Assembly: GCF_012273895.1 (NCBI RefSeq)
Contig: NC_052102.1
Coordinates: 4,486,917-4,550,916 of the forward strand
Length of the DNA stretch: 64,000 nucleotides
Direction of reading: 5' to 3'
From: Zerene cesonia
Taxonomy: Eukaryota; Arthropoda; Insecta; Lepidoptera; Pieridae
Below are positions 33,816 through 48,800 of this stretch, in pieces. Position numbers and translations under genes: made by a program. Below the pieces are notes generated by a model that ran no database searches, was not told where the DNA came from, and was given only the letters and a program-made list of their open reading frames with translations. Numbering within the stretch: the stretch's first letter is position 1; each line of letters opens with the position of its first letter.

Positions 33816-36800
33816 CTACGTAAGCAGCTTAAAGAACATTATCCCTAATGAGATGTTAATAAATAGCACTAAGATTACTAATTGCTGCCGCGAAAACCAG
33901 TCCTGAAAGTAAAAAAAAAATAATATTAATAACAAGTGCATGCTAAATACAAATTATAAATAATAAAAGAAAGCAGAATCTGTAAATCGTTATATAAACA
34001 TATTAAAATTCTCGTCTTACAATGTTGGTTACCATACTCCGTCGAAACGGCTGGACCGATTGTCATGAAATTTTGTGTGCATATCGGATAGGTCTAAGTA
34101 TCGGCGAACGTCTTTTTATACCCCTAAATGATAAGACTTAGGCACAACAGCGTTTGCTAGGTCAACTAGTAATTTATATTGTTTGTAAGGAATTGATGTT
34201 AAGAAAAGTAAAGTTTGTCTCCAGCGAAACAAATAATGATTCGTATACAAACAATTAAATTCAAATGCAACGTTACCTTGACTTGCGGACTGACTAAATA
34301 CAGAAGAGGGTTAGCCCTCAGTTTTTCGGATTCTTCGTGCATTCGGCGCACCTCCTCGCGTCGCGCGGATCCCAGCGCAGAGACCTCCTCCCGCGACATG
34401 CCTCCGCCGTCCGGCATCCGCGGCATTCCTGCTACATCTGGCAGAGACTTCTTACGCTGCAACGCTTGTGGCGTACTAAGCATCTGAAATATCAGGCCAA
34501 AATGATTCTTGACTGAACTTCACATCGATTGAGGAATAAATTATGCCTTGGAGATGATAATGTGTGGTGATTGTTTGGATTGATTCATTTTATTTTGATA
34601 CCTCGACGGGAGGAACATTAATCCAGCTCTCAGAGGCACGCCGGGCGAGAATCGCCGGTGAGCACATGAGATCTTCATCTTCTTCTTCCTCCACGTACCA
34701 CATATTTTAATCGACCTCCACTTTCACTTGATAAGATTTTATTCTTATTGTATAATAAGTATATAGTTTATTAAATTCGTTCAAATTTTATTATCTTTAA
34801 ATTAAACCATATCGTCGATAACCTTAATTTGATGGCCTTAATAATAAACACTTTAACGGTTTTTGTTTATTTTATCAAATATTCGGAATTTCCTATTTAT
34901 ATCTAGCAAGGAGGTGATGCGCGGAAAGCGGCAACGAATGACTGTCTCAAATTAGAAATAGAACGGGCTGGCGAGCTCCCGCCGCCCACCGCCTACTGAG
35001 CCAAACGTATCGTAGGTACCTACAGCTATCTACATACATGCATTAAATGTTCCTATTCATCACTTTCACGACTTGCATATGCTTAATGATAGTAGTACGA
35101 TATTTAAATCTATGGTATTTATTAAATTTCATAATTTTAATACTAGTAACACTCACTGAAAGTCATTGTCTATTATTACTTGACTACGATGTTTTAAATA
35201 GTATTTTTTAACCTTTTGTACACATGCCAAATGCTTTTAGTTAGTGCGGCTATTACATTAGATGAAATTAAATTTGTCACATTTAGTTTTCAGGCTAGAA
35301 TTAGACTAATCCTAATGAACATTCTATTAGTCTTGTTTTTATTATAATGTATTTAAATTTACACTACGAGTGAATAATATCTTCATGCTGTGCATCGTTT
35401 GTGCATCAAAAATTAATATTTTAGAATACGGGAATAACTAAAAAAATTTAATAATCTTTTCTAAAGTGTGTAAATAGGTATATCATGGTATATTATTAGA
35501 ACATTAGTATAAGAAATACTTATTAGCGATAAAAATAATCAAGTTTAATAAGTTCACAATAAAATATGTCTCACCTTCCGACCTCCCCCGCCGCCACCGC
35601 CACCGCCACCGCCTCCTCCCATTGGTGCTGGTGGTGGAGGTGTTGGATTTTGAGTCACATACAGGCTCTCCGTACGTTTAGGTTGATAGGGAGACGGTGA
35701 AATTTCTTGTCCGAGTGTCCGCTTCCTTAATAATGTATCGTCAAAAGGCTGGCTTTCGCGAGATGGAGCGCGGGAGATCGATCCCCGGCCAGAGGCTAAA
35801 TGTCCATTGCCCGCTGGGGTTGCGGCACGGGACGGAGGACGTGATGAAGACGTCGGTTGTGGTGCTATTGAGCCAGACCTTGAACCACTACTTGGAACTG
35901 CAGCTTCTACAGATGGTTGTCTAGAACGCCTTCCATACCTGTCTACACTTGAATCTCTGCTAGGTGGTCTTTTATAGTGATCAAAATAATCAATAGAAGG
36001 TCGACTTGTGCTTTGCCTGGCAACGCCTTCACCATTCATCACATCTTGATCGGTGGTAGTCTGTCGATATTGTTGTTGGTCTATATTTTGTTGGCGATAT
36101 AATTGTTGGTCTGAGGCTTGCCTATAGTTTTGTTGATCTGTTGATTGTTGTCTATACAATTGTTGTTCTGGTCCCTGTCTGTAGCCTTGCTGGTCAGTAG
36201 GTTGTCTGTATATTTGGGAATCTGGCTGTCTATAACCATGTTGATCTGTGTTAGGCATTTGCCTGTCTAACGGTCCTTCTGAATGAATAGTACCAGTACG
36301 TAACTCATTTCTACCATACACCGCTGTACCGCCGTCCACGTATGTATTTCCTTGGGGGTCATGTCTCGGTTGAGCTAGAATACTTTGGCGACGCGGTATT
36401 CCTGGTCCAGTATTCCATTCTTGTGGAGGCATTCGTTGATTAACTGACGGCCGCGTAGCTGAAGACAATCGTCTGTCTTGGTTAATGTATTGTTGATTGC
36501 TTTGGTCGATATTTTGTTGCTGTTGTAAACGATAGGTAGCAGCTTGATTCAGTGGAGTAGAACCATACATACTCGTCGGTTCACCGCTATATTGTTTTTG
36601 ATTGTCTATAGCTGGATTTTGTATATTACTAGAAGTGGCCCACGTGTCTTGTGATGGGTTATAGTAAGAGTCATAACCAGTTCCCATATTTCTGTCATCA
36701 GTGTTGTAAGCGGTATTGTTTACAAGTCTTGGATCGACTGTTTGTCCCGGTTTTGTATATTGTGCAGACGGTCTTCTAGAGGAAATCGCGTTTGGAATTT

Positions 36801-39800
36801 TATTCATTTGAGGAAGTTGTGTATGTGTCGGAGGGATGTGATTTGGAATGCTCTTTCCGTCCAAGATCTTTTCAGATTCTTGTACTGGGGGTGCCGTTAC
36901 ATGTGAATCATAGGGCTTTTGCCTATATCTTTCTCTTAAACCTATTCTGTCAAATCCAGGATGCTTGAAATCAGGAGCAAACTGCTTAGCAGTAGCTTGT
37001 GCTATATCACAGTCTTCTTTGGCTTGGTCTGCCGATTCATCGGCTTGCTCGGCTTTCCCCCGGGCTGTTGCTGTCCTAAAATAAAAATTATATATAAATA
37101 TTTAAATCTTGTAAATAATAACAGTACATGTTTAATAAATCAGATTTCTTGTATGTGTTTATTCAAAAGTCGGGTATGTTCTGTTGCTATTAAATATTAT
37201 TTAATAACAAAGTGATTCAAATATATTGAATACAGTTTTTTTTAATTAATCCTTGTTTAACACATCCAGAATAATTTTTAGTTAAGGATCAAAGTGGTTT
37301 ATTTGAAAACATTCAATTTAATAGTATGTATGTTACCTGGAAATAGCGATATCAGCTTTTTGCAATGCAATTTTTGACGCTCGCTGTGCTGCATTTACTG
37401 CTGAGTCAATACGTTCTCGAAATTTGGCTGAACGCATTAAAAACATATGTTTGCGTTTCTGGCTGGTAATTAGGACATTATTTTTATATTTTCCCTCTTC
37501 CCTTGTCCCATCTCTGAATGTTGTTACACCATAACCGTACTTTCTATTCGAAAACCATTCACCCTCGTATCGAAGACCATCACTGCGCTCGCTGATGCCA
37601 AAACCAGTGCGTTTATCATTTTTCCATTCCCCCATATACGTTTCGGTAACACCGGCATCTATATGTTCATCCTGGAAAATATTTTTATATAGAAAACGTA
37701 TTTGTTGCTATTAATATTTCGTATTATATTTAACTTGTACACATGACCGTAATGTGTCTTACATTACAGATTTAATAAGAGTTTCGATCGTTCTGCGAAT
37801 TATTTGTTTGTATTTGATAGTTTGATTGTATATCCTGTACTAAATATATGTATATGACACACCTCGACTATGAAGCTAGTATTAGAGTTGGTATGCATAG
37901 AGACGCGAGTGGTGGCTGAATGCGTGCTCTCGACTGACGACACCCAGGATGAGGCCGAGCCCCCCGAGCCCCCAGACCGCACCGAAGCTGTGCCCCGAGG
38001 GTCCAAGTCGCCAGCGCTGCGTTCTCTGCGAAACCTCTGCAGACAATGCAATAATATTTATATCGACTTATATTGTTATAACAATGTAATGGTTCATATA
38101 TTTTGGTATCGACAATTATTATGGTTACCTACGTGTATTTTGATTAGTAAGCATTTGTAGCATACTTTGTTGTTTTGTCCGTTGACGATTAAATGTTGCG
38201 TGTTGGATTCTTAGGAATCATTTAAATTTATTATTTTTTTTTTTACATCAAATGAGACAAAACTAAGCTTAAGCTATCATTTGTTATCTGCGGTAGTTAA
38301 TACAGTATTTCGACATTGGCGCAAGGCCCTTACATTGAATAGTCCTTTTTTCGTTTTTTCACCCAACGAGCCTCTTCTTCTCGACGGCTCGTCGGAATTT
38401 GTTCTAAGTACAAAACCACCCCGCGCTTCGTCCATACGGTTGTTCCGCCTGTCCGAAGGGTCGGGGATGCCAGTCGCGTCGGCCAAGGACGACATGGAGC
38501 CGCGATGTTCGCGCGCACCGCCGCGGTAGTGCGACGCCAGGCCGAAGGGCGCGGACGTCCTGACGCCGTACCCGTGCCGGAGACCTCGCATCCATTGTCC
38601 TTGATATGTTCCTGTTTATAAGAAAGTATAATATAAGTTAGTAATTGGTTTTGGTCTGGATAAGAAATTTTATTTTTTATACTTCACATAGTTCACGAAG
38701 GTTGGTATAAGTACCTGATCAGTGTTATCACATCTTAAGTTCCCCGTAATATCCAACTGATATATATTGATTTAAAGTCGCTACACATATCAAGCTAGTA
38801 GTACAATAAAAAGAAAACTATGTAAAGCTTTGTACCTTCACAGTTAAATAATCTTGTATAAATTCTCTCTCAGCAAGATCGTTATTCCAATCGACGGGAT
38901 AATAAATTCAAGGTTAGCTTATCGAGGTCGAGTGAATATTAATTTATAACTACATAATTAATAATTATTATTTACGAAGTATATATGTAATAATTATTTA
39001 TTACAGCAAGAGGGTCTAGACAAGTGGCTTACGCTTCAAAACATTTCCATTTCTACTAACGCGACGGTCGAGGTAACGTCAGTAGATTGGTAACCAAGTG
39101 TACAATAAATTTTGCGTATGGACGTTTTACTGGATCGTACGACAAAACAATTATATACAAACAAACTGCTATCTTTCAAAAAAATAGCATCCAATTGAAT
39201 AAAAATGTGTAAAGGTTAATAGATGTGGCATTTCAAATTATCAGATAAATATGCAAGTTTTTCACCCACACTTCTTCATTATGCGTAGCCCACAAAAGCC
39301 CTAAGGTGTGCGTTTTATTTAAAAAATACAAATTTGATAAAAGAAACACACCACGGCACTTCATCAGCTGATTATAAAATTGCCATTTCGTTTCGTTTTC
39401 TACAAGGAGATGGCGAACTCTTAAATTGTAGCGCTAATAAAACGTTTCTTCGTAACATAAATATGAAAACTAATGACAATGGTCCATCCATTTAGAAGTT
39501 CTTTACGCTCGACCATGTAACGAATCGTTATGTCAATCCCATACATTCTCAATCTATTCTACTAAAGTTTACGCTGATAGAAAGCTTTGTGGGGGCCACA
39601 TAAAATGAGTCTTAAAAATTAGTCATTATAAAAGTGAGTTGAGTGTAATACATGTTTATCCATCTTTATTTGTAATTAGCTGACATGGCAAACGCTTTTC
39701 TGCCTTATCATTTAGGGGTATGAAGAAATAGATGTTGGGCAATTCTCAGACCTACCCGATATGCGCACAAAATTTATAAAAATCAGTTCAATCGTTTTGG

Positions 39801-42800
39801 TAAAGTTTGGTAACAAACACCGCGACACAACAATTTTATATAATATTAGATTAAATATAAAATAGGTTAAATCGCGTCAAATTCTCAACAATGAAATTTA
39901 TAGTCGACATTGAAAACTGAAAACTTAAAAAAAAACTCATTAGCCTGTATCTTTACGGGCATCGCATTGAAATTACGTCATAATGGATTCAAATGAATGT
40001 CATCATCATCCTCATCATCGTGCCTTGCATGCATGCACGCACATCGCGATATAGACTCGCTTTTTACCCAGATATTAATAGGAGTTTTGTAGTAAGACCT
40101 AAGACATGTTTTTGCTAGAAAATACACTCTTAACCAAAGCTTATAAACATATATTTATTTATTTATTTATTCTTTATTGCACACTTTCACACTTTCAAAA
40201 TATAAAATAGAAATAAAATCTAACAAAAACTAGTATGCAAATGGCGGCCTATATATATATATATATGTTATTATGTACATAAGTATGTAAAAACATTATA
40301 CGAGCCGATTCTAAGCAATTAAGAATTTGCAGAACTTTACGATCACTTTGTTCCTATAGAATTGAAAAAAAAACATAATTTGACTTTTGTTTTTGGTACA
40401 GTTTCAAAGGCTCTACTTCACAGGGAAGCTAAGTCATATAAGTCAACAAGTTGTATTTTCATTATTTAGATTAATAGATTTATGATCACGACTGAACCCG
40501 TGCTCATTTCGCTGGGCGTTTAAATTTTTCAGTTAAAAATATATATTATCGGTGGCCCGATAGGAAGACGTATTTCAATACGCACGTATATTCAGTATGC
40601 TGCAGCAGAAAAAATACGTTGTTAATCTAAATATAGCGCATAAGCTTAAATTTACGTTGTTTATATATGTATATGTTGTAATAAATTGCAGGAAACCTTA
40701 TTATTTTAATTAAAGATTATATCATTAAAAATGCATTAGTTTTCAGATAAAAAATCGTATGTACTATGGGCACGTTCGGTAATCCTTATATATTTTGTTT
40801 GTATTTTACGTTTTGCGTGCTTATATTAGCGGGAAAGATTAAACGCATTTCTTGATCTTTTGTTATAGCATGAAACAAGCCGTCGATAAGCTTATGTGCC
40901 GTTGCGGCGCGCAAAGCAGGCGTGCCCATGCTAATTTTAACCGATGAGGGCCGCAGATGGCGGGGCGTGCAGGGCCAACTCACTGAAGCCATTCACGTTT
41001 ACAAAACAGCTGAAAAATGCTTATTGAATTTCCCCATCCGAAACATTTTAACAAACAGCTGTTGCTCAACACTTGTATTCATAAATCAAGCCGATTTACC
41101 TTCTCATAATCCACCGTTTCAAACTAACGTTTTAGATCGCCTACAAATCGTGCAAAAAGAATTTGATTGTTAATGACAGGTATTTTTGAAAGTACTGCCC
41201 ACATGATTAGTTTTCGCCATATAATTATAGGAAGATTATTTAAATCGCATTTGTGAATTTATGAATGACGAATCTTAATGTGGTCGTGACTCAACGGCAG
41301 CCGTCGAAAGTTACATGACGTTATAGTAGCGTAATGATACCTACCTATGTACTTATAAAATCAATAAGTTCGTAAGTAATCTCGAACAGATTTTTTAATT
41401 ACATTTGTAACAAATTGTTTAAATACTGTTTTTATACAAGAATCCACCTGTTGTTTTTATATATATAACGGCGTTTTTTTTAACTCACCCATTTGCGAGA
41501 TTTTTACAAACTCTGTTATATGTATAATATACTAGCGACCCGCCCCGACTACGTACGGCTGCAATGATGCATGTTATATAAATATAAATCTTCATCTCAT
41601 CACGAAATACGAATCACTTTCCATTTAAAAAAACCTCATCACAATCCGTTTCGTAGTTTTAATGTTAAATATCTAGTAATACATAGGGATATACAGTGGG
41701 GACCGATTTTATTTTATGCTATGAAACTATAGTATAACATTTTATAATTTTACTGCGCTCACAGGAATGTGTAAGCAAGGATTGTATAAGCGTTTGGGGT
41801 TTTCTTTTTAGTTCACATACTCATTATGTAGGTCATTGGGTGATATTCATGTGTGTGCTATTATTAAGCTGTCGAGAGAAGCGTACCAGGCGGATTTAAG
41901 GCATGTATGGGGAAATTAGTTTGCCGCTATAAAATAGATAACGACCGGTAAACCAAGCTTTTATGAATCGTTCCAAACGATGACTAATTTATGAAAACAT
42001 GTCCGGCATAAAACGTAAGCTACATTTTTTCAATAACTGCTTACAGAAACAAACGTGTCAAAGGATGAGTCAAAATTATTTTTAACCACAAGTATAAGTA
42101 GAAATACATTATTATTTATGATATATAGTATTAATCAAAGCAATATATTAATACATTGTACGAACAGGAAACTTTCTGTTTGTTGCCGAACTTTTGTATT
42201 GCTAATTCGTTGCCAATCCGGTTTTAATTGTTATGATTAAAAATCCAAAGATTACACAACAGAAGTACGTCACGGTCATGTAAACTGAGGTATTTTTGTC
42301 GGCATTCAAATGATTTGGCAATGAGATTGTGTACTGACCGCCATCGGCGTACGTTTCTGAGCCGTATCCATCTTGCAGTCCATTGGCCCAGGTGCCCTCG
42401 TACTTGGCATTGCTGGTAGTGCTCTGGCGGACTCCGTAGCGGCCCTTGTAGCCCTGCGTCCACTCGCCGCGGTACAGCCATCGGTCACGTGTTTCAACGC
42501 CCAGTCCGTGTCGTTTGCCGTTCTGCCATTGTCCCTCGAACGAACTCCCACTGAAAAACGAGGACAATAATTAGAACAGTAGCCAAATTTTATTGTATTT
42601 ATTAGTGAAAAATAAAACAGTTTTAAAACTGTTTTGCGTATGTATACGTTACAAAATGTATAATATAACATACAATATTGTATTTAAAAACAAGTTGTGT
42701 TTTAAGTTATGTTTTTATTTTACTATTTAAGACTATCATATTTAGTAAGATGATATTTTTTTAGGACTATAAATTTTTAAGGTCTTATCCGAGTTTCTCA

Positions 42801-45800
42801 GCTCTACATTATACTCTTTATTCGAACTACTTTCTACAAATCCGGAAAAGTATAATTTTATGTTAGTTTTATTACTATCTATCTATATAGATTTTGTGTA
42901 AACCTTATCCAGGTAAGTAAGGCCACTATCAGTTACTATCAACAAGTACATGACTAAATAACCATAAACAGGCTCCAGACTACCGACTCCTGCCAACTAT
43001 GCATAGAGATATTAAACTTTCTCGACCGGGGAGTTTTATGCTAATAACTCTCTCATTTAATCATCCAGTGCTCCCAAGAGAGACATCCAACGCTGTCGAA
43101 TAGAGCTCACTTATCTGACACCATCAATAAACATATTACTTAATAAAGTATACCTTATATTATTGTGAGCCTAGCACCACCGCCTAAATTGTTTATGGGT
43201 GCTATTTATTCTTTACTTTTTCTATACTTTTTGGAGATTCCTAATGACATTATGATGATTCCTAATAAAAATAGGATGTAGGTACTATGTAGCTAAATTG
43301 GTGTGTCTTTAGATTTATTCTTTTGATATCTAATAGTTTCTCTAAAAAAGTAAATATGACAATAATACAATTGGCACTACCTATTCGGATAACAGGTAAT
43401 AAAGAAATACCGACAATATTTATGTGGATTAATCACGAACAATGAAGTATTTGATTAGTTTTTTTTATATTATTCTAAGTTTTGCGAAACAATTATAGTG
43501 GCTACCAGTATAGCTACCCTTTCTAACACGATTTTATTAGTTTCACCTATAGGTATTTTTTTTAGCCGACTTTTTTAAAACTTGATTTTGACCACATTAG
43601 TTTTTTTGTTTATTTATATTAGATGAATATTTGTATGAAGTCATTAAATTAAAATTATCGTTACTATGATTGATAATATGTGTAGCTATCGATATTTTGC
43701 AAATGGAGCTGCATGGAACTATATAATACTTACTGGCAATGTTGTCTATTGTCTAAATTTTGCTAAATTGTGCTCTATCATGCCACTTTTGTTGATAGCT
43801 ATAGATTTACGAATCAATATCTGTTGAGTTTAGAGAGTTTCTACTAAACATAAAATATGCTATTCAATTACTCATAAGAAAATATCAATATCAATGGTAT
43901 AATAAAATCAAGCAATAAAATATTTTGTTAAACCAAATATATATAGGATAGTGTGATCAATTTTTAAGCAGGTAGGTCGAACTAGACCAAAGATAAACCT
44001 ATTGAAGATTTCTCAAAATTCTGAACAAAATAAATCTAACATCAATAATAAACTTTATAAATACTGCCTGGACCGTCCTATTATTTATTATTAACAATAT
44101 GGATTGAACACACGAGTAGTAAATAGTTATGCAAATGCTACCATTAAACCAAAAACCGTAACATATGGAACATAAAATCAACTAAGCAAACAATTCCAAA
44201 GACACTACTAATAAATCATACAACATAGTATTTACTATTTCTAAATTTCACCTACGAGACGAAGGCGAGTAAGTGAAATCGTAAAGTTGATAGGTACAGA
44301 AGCCTTTGTCATAATGGCTATACCCGCTTTCCAATTATATTTTCAACATTCATAAGAAATATTTCGCTTTTAGTCAAACCTCGTTAATTACTGGTAGATG
44401 AATTGTTAAGGCTCATTTCACTGCTTGATCATTCGAGATTTTACCCATCTTCATTACTCTCTGGTATTTTGTACTATCTTACATACCTTCTTAAGACATT
44501 TTCTAAAGAAAATGTTGAAATTTAAAAACGAATCTTATTTATATAACATTTGGTTGCGCTTCACTACCCTATTACATATAACTTATCTGAACGCCTAGGT
44601 CGCTAGATAGTAGTCTACGCCGCAGAATACTGAGCTAAATACTTACATTTATATACTGCATTTATAAAAGACTTAAAGCCTTGACCAAATATTGTATATG
44701 GGTTAATATAACTTAACCTGTATATAATTTCTTGAGTGGTATATGATTGAAATATATTTAATATATTTGAGTTTTTTAATATTTTTTATAATAATATTTT
44801 TTTTAATAATTTGTAGTTGCCATATGAAAATGAAACCACATCTACGGCTCAATATATACTAAGTACATAATATAATACTAAACAGTTTCTTTGTTTGAAT
44901 GCGATAATCTCTGGAACTACTGGATCGATTTGAAATATTCTTTCATTATTTAATATGTACTTGATCCCTGAGTTCTAAAGGCTATGAATATGACACTGAC
45001 GAAACCGGATCGGAGCGCTAGTTTATTATATTTCGAAGGGCAGCCTTTGGATAAGAATATGCTTTCTAAGATATGGTAAATCAATAAAATAATATGATTG
45101 GTAAATACATCAAAAAGTGGTTTTTGAGATGATTACCAATAATAACGTAAGTTAAGGTAAGGTAAAAAAATACCAAAATAAGACTCGTAGCTTTCTACAT
45201 AGGTATAAACTTTCCTTAGAAGAATAAAAATGAAATTTTCTTCGACGACAAGAGTCATTAAGACCATAATAAAGTACTTGATATTTAGGGATTTTACGGT
45301 AATGAGGATCTTATAATTTTAGGCAAAAAAATAATAACCTACTTGATTACCGACTACGTGGTTTCAAGTGACTTATTTGAATATGATATATACGGCATGG
45401 CTAAATGTTCTAAAGTCATGTTGAAATAATATTAAATCGCTAATATAATAAACTATAATAATCCATCGAAGCGTTTAAAAGACCAACTTTGTAAAGTAAA
45501 CTCAACTTTAAGTTACTTTGTTTACGCTGTATGTTATCTCCGATAAAAATGAACACCATCCTAATATCTCGTTGACATAGCGTAGTAAGATTTGGCAAGA
45601 TGCTGATTTATATAGTACGAGTATACCAGTCGTAAGCTATCCTGGATATCTAACCCGTTTGATGAGGTGATCAAAATATTAATCAACGTCAATCGTGATT
45701 TTGCACGGCACCTGGTGCCTGCGAGAGCAATTCATACATGATTAGAATTTTATGTGATAAGCACCATAAAAATCTCAATAAACTCAAACATCGTCAGAAG

Positions 45801-48800
45801 TAGGTAAGCCTATAGTGAGCAATACTGAAATTCCTTTTAGATTTTATTAGTTACGGTAAGATAATGGATTGGTCTGTTCCGTTCGCGAATATGAACAACC
45901 CAAGCTTAAGCTCTATTTATATCACGCGAGTATTAGGTACATCAGCGCGGCGTAATGTAATATTGCAAGTTTAACCGACAAAGCTCTAATAAACGACGAC
46001 CTTGAACGTAAACTAGGGCGGTGTCACCTACTCCTTAATTATTCACCCTTGTTTATTATGTTAATGTATTCTCGCTACCTCCCCACTATCGACGTCATAA
46101 ACAAGCTGCCCACAAAAAACCTTAATAATTGTTTTAAGGTGCTTGCTACCCGAATAAAACTTATAGGTGTATTACGCAGTAATGACTGACAATCTTGTTT
46201 TTGTATGCCGACATAATATGGATTGACGTATAAATATTTGCTATAAATGGACGTGAATACCTCTGTTTTAAATTATATTATAACTAGCTGCGCCCCACGG
46301 TTTCACCCGCGTAAGTCCGTATCCCGTAGGAATATCGGGATAAAAAGCTTATATGTTATTCCAGATGTCAAGCTGTCTACGTACCAAATTTCATTGCAAT
46401 CGGTTCAGTAGTTTTTGCGTGAAAGAGCAACAAACACACAAACATCCTTACAAACTTTCGCATTTATAGTATTTGTAAGACTAGTAGGATATCTTAATAC
46501 CATAATGTTAGTATTCCGCGCCTTTAATGCATATCGCAACGTGTTGCGTTGGGCGGATTTTTTTAATTTATGTACATTGCCTGATGCGTAATTTATCTAT
46601 TGGAAATTGGAAGCGTTAGAAAGTGTAATAATAATATTGTTTATTGGGGATACATAAAATACCAAATATACTATATATTGGTCCCTAAACTAGGACAATT
46701 TGTATATTGGGGACTACTAGACTATACTATCCGTAGGTGCGTATATGTAATTGTTCAAAAGAGGAGATAGCAAAGCTGTACTTAATATTTTAAACAATAT
46801 AACGACATTCTACAACTCGTTACAATGCTACAGGGCAGCGTTGACCGCCCACGCCTATGACGCACCAACGCTTGTCACGAAAATGACAATGAGTTAGCTA
46901 TGGGTAGATTCAGAAGTATTTTTGTGACATTATCGTGATTCCAAACACTTTGTATTCACTTATCACAATGTCGCTAATGTATGATAATGAGTAAAGGTTT
47001 CGGCGTTATACATAACGACAATCATATGTATACATATATTTACTACGTTGATAATAATTAATTGAAGATATTAATAAACTACTTACTAATTTAATATAAC
47101 TAATGGAGGCTAAACTATTCTGTAGGAAGTTTCCCGTAGTTTGATAGAGTATCAAAACAGGCGTTACTCATAATTGTTTCAAATAACTGTTCGGATCGTT
47201 CGCGGAATTCCAGTCAGCTTGATATTTTAGGAGCATTGCGTAGAGTACGTAGAGAATTAATGAAATTAATGAATATATGGTTGTGAGTATATTATTTTTA
47301 GGTATAAATTGGACACCTTTTTTATTTTTGATTAAAAAAAAAGCTTAAGTATCCTAACTATCCTTACCTAATCTATATCGAAATAATAATGAAATAATAA
47401 TAGAAATAGTAATGTTGAAATTGTAATATTACACTTAAATTAATTGGCATTTATTCATTTTACTTATAATCGCATTTCAATCGCGTAAAATCAGAAAGAA
47501 TATTGTGACTCACAACTAATTACAACCCAGTTACCCTGCCAATGCACCTAGACAATATTTGGCACTTGTGCCGGTTACTGGCTAAGAAAATGTTAAAAAG
47601 TATTAAAGAGAAATAGACTGTGATATAAACGGTTTTATAGTTTGTAGGCAAACCGAGATTAATAAAGCAAAAATGGGCCAATTGTCGGTTTATCAACATT
47701 AAAGTAACTTATTAAATGAATTATGCTGCCTTCTGCTGAAGTTCTGATATATATTATCATCAGTTTATAGTATGTATTTAAATATACTGATTTCATCAAA
47801 TAATATAAAAGTAAAACTTAATTCATAAAATTAAATATCTAACTACGTATCTAATTAAAAAAATATATAATACAATGGTGAAAAAAGTGTGAAGTACAAG
47901 ACATATTATATACCTAAGTTATTTAAAAGCGCCCTACGTTTTTTTTCAAAATTAGTCTATTTATATACCTATTGTTAATTAACTTAACTTTTATTTATAA
48001 GACAGCTGGTGTGGTCTCATTTAAATTTGGTCAAATTCTGACAATTTAAAGGTTCTGTTTTTTGTTAAAAATAATTATTTTGAGGTTCTATTTTGACCAA
48101 TTTTTTTCGTTGTTGATTCAGGATAATTAAAACCGATTCTGATAAGTGTACAAAATTTTAACTGAAGTCCGTCTTTTTTTTTCTTCTTTCATGTCGCAAC
48201 GGAGCGACTTTATGGTATGATTATTGTGTCGAGAAATAGGAGTTACATAGGCTATTTTTTTTTATCGCGGGGCTACATCCCATTCCCACGACCATTTAAG
48301 ATGTGCATTTGAAGCACTTCAAAATTCATGAATTGTCATAGATGGCGCTTTATTATAAATTTTACATGTGTGTGGCATTTATTTGTCATCAGACACGCGA
48401 GCCATAATTCATAAATTACATTATTTATTAATTTGAGAATTGAATCAATTCAATACAGTTTTATGTTGCCTTATTAGGTATTGTAATTTAAGGTAATTTA
48501 ATTGTCTTTAATTGACCGCGATTTTTTTTTGGCTTCAGTGTTAGGTGGGTTTGAATAACTAAAGATTGTTATAGTGCTTTTAGACCGTGCAAATGGCATG
48601 CGCGTTGTTTAACAATTTGAAAGTTAGAGACATCAAATAATTATGTGTTATTATAATAAATTATATTACTCTTAATATTAGCTGATAAAGTTGTTTAATC
48701 TTTGCGGAGAGCTTCCCTAAATAAATGACTCATCGTGATGCATGAATTGCGTCTGCATAATACAACGTTAATTTTAGTAAAGATACGTAATGTTATCTTA

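Larger units (their letters stand above)
38612..42338. other. junctophilin intron with repeats and a GC-richer patch
   Basis: 3.7 kb intron. It holds a family C repeat (39676-39845), a short cat/cac repeat near 40002-40040, a LINE 3' tail (40150-40252), an (at)n run to about 40265, a GC-richer patch at 40870-41000, and another dispersed repeat starting actagcgacccgccccgact at 41532. Confidence 0.6.

Noticed and set aside
39990..40040. cat/cac-rich run as a possible coding repeat
   Set aside because: Simple triplet microsatellite in an intron; no open frame with splice sites.
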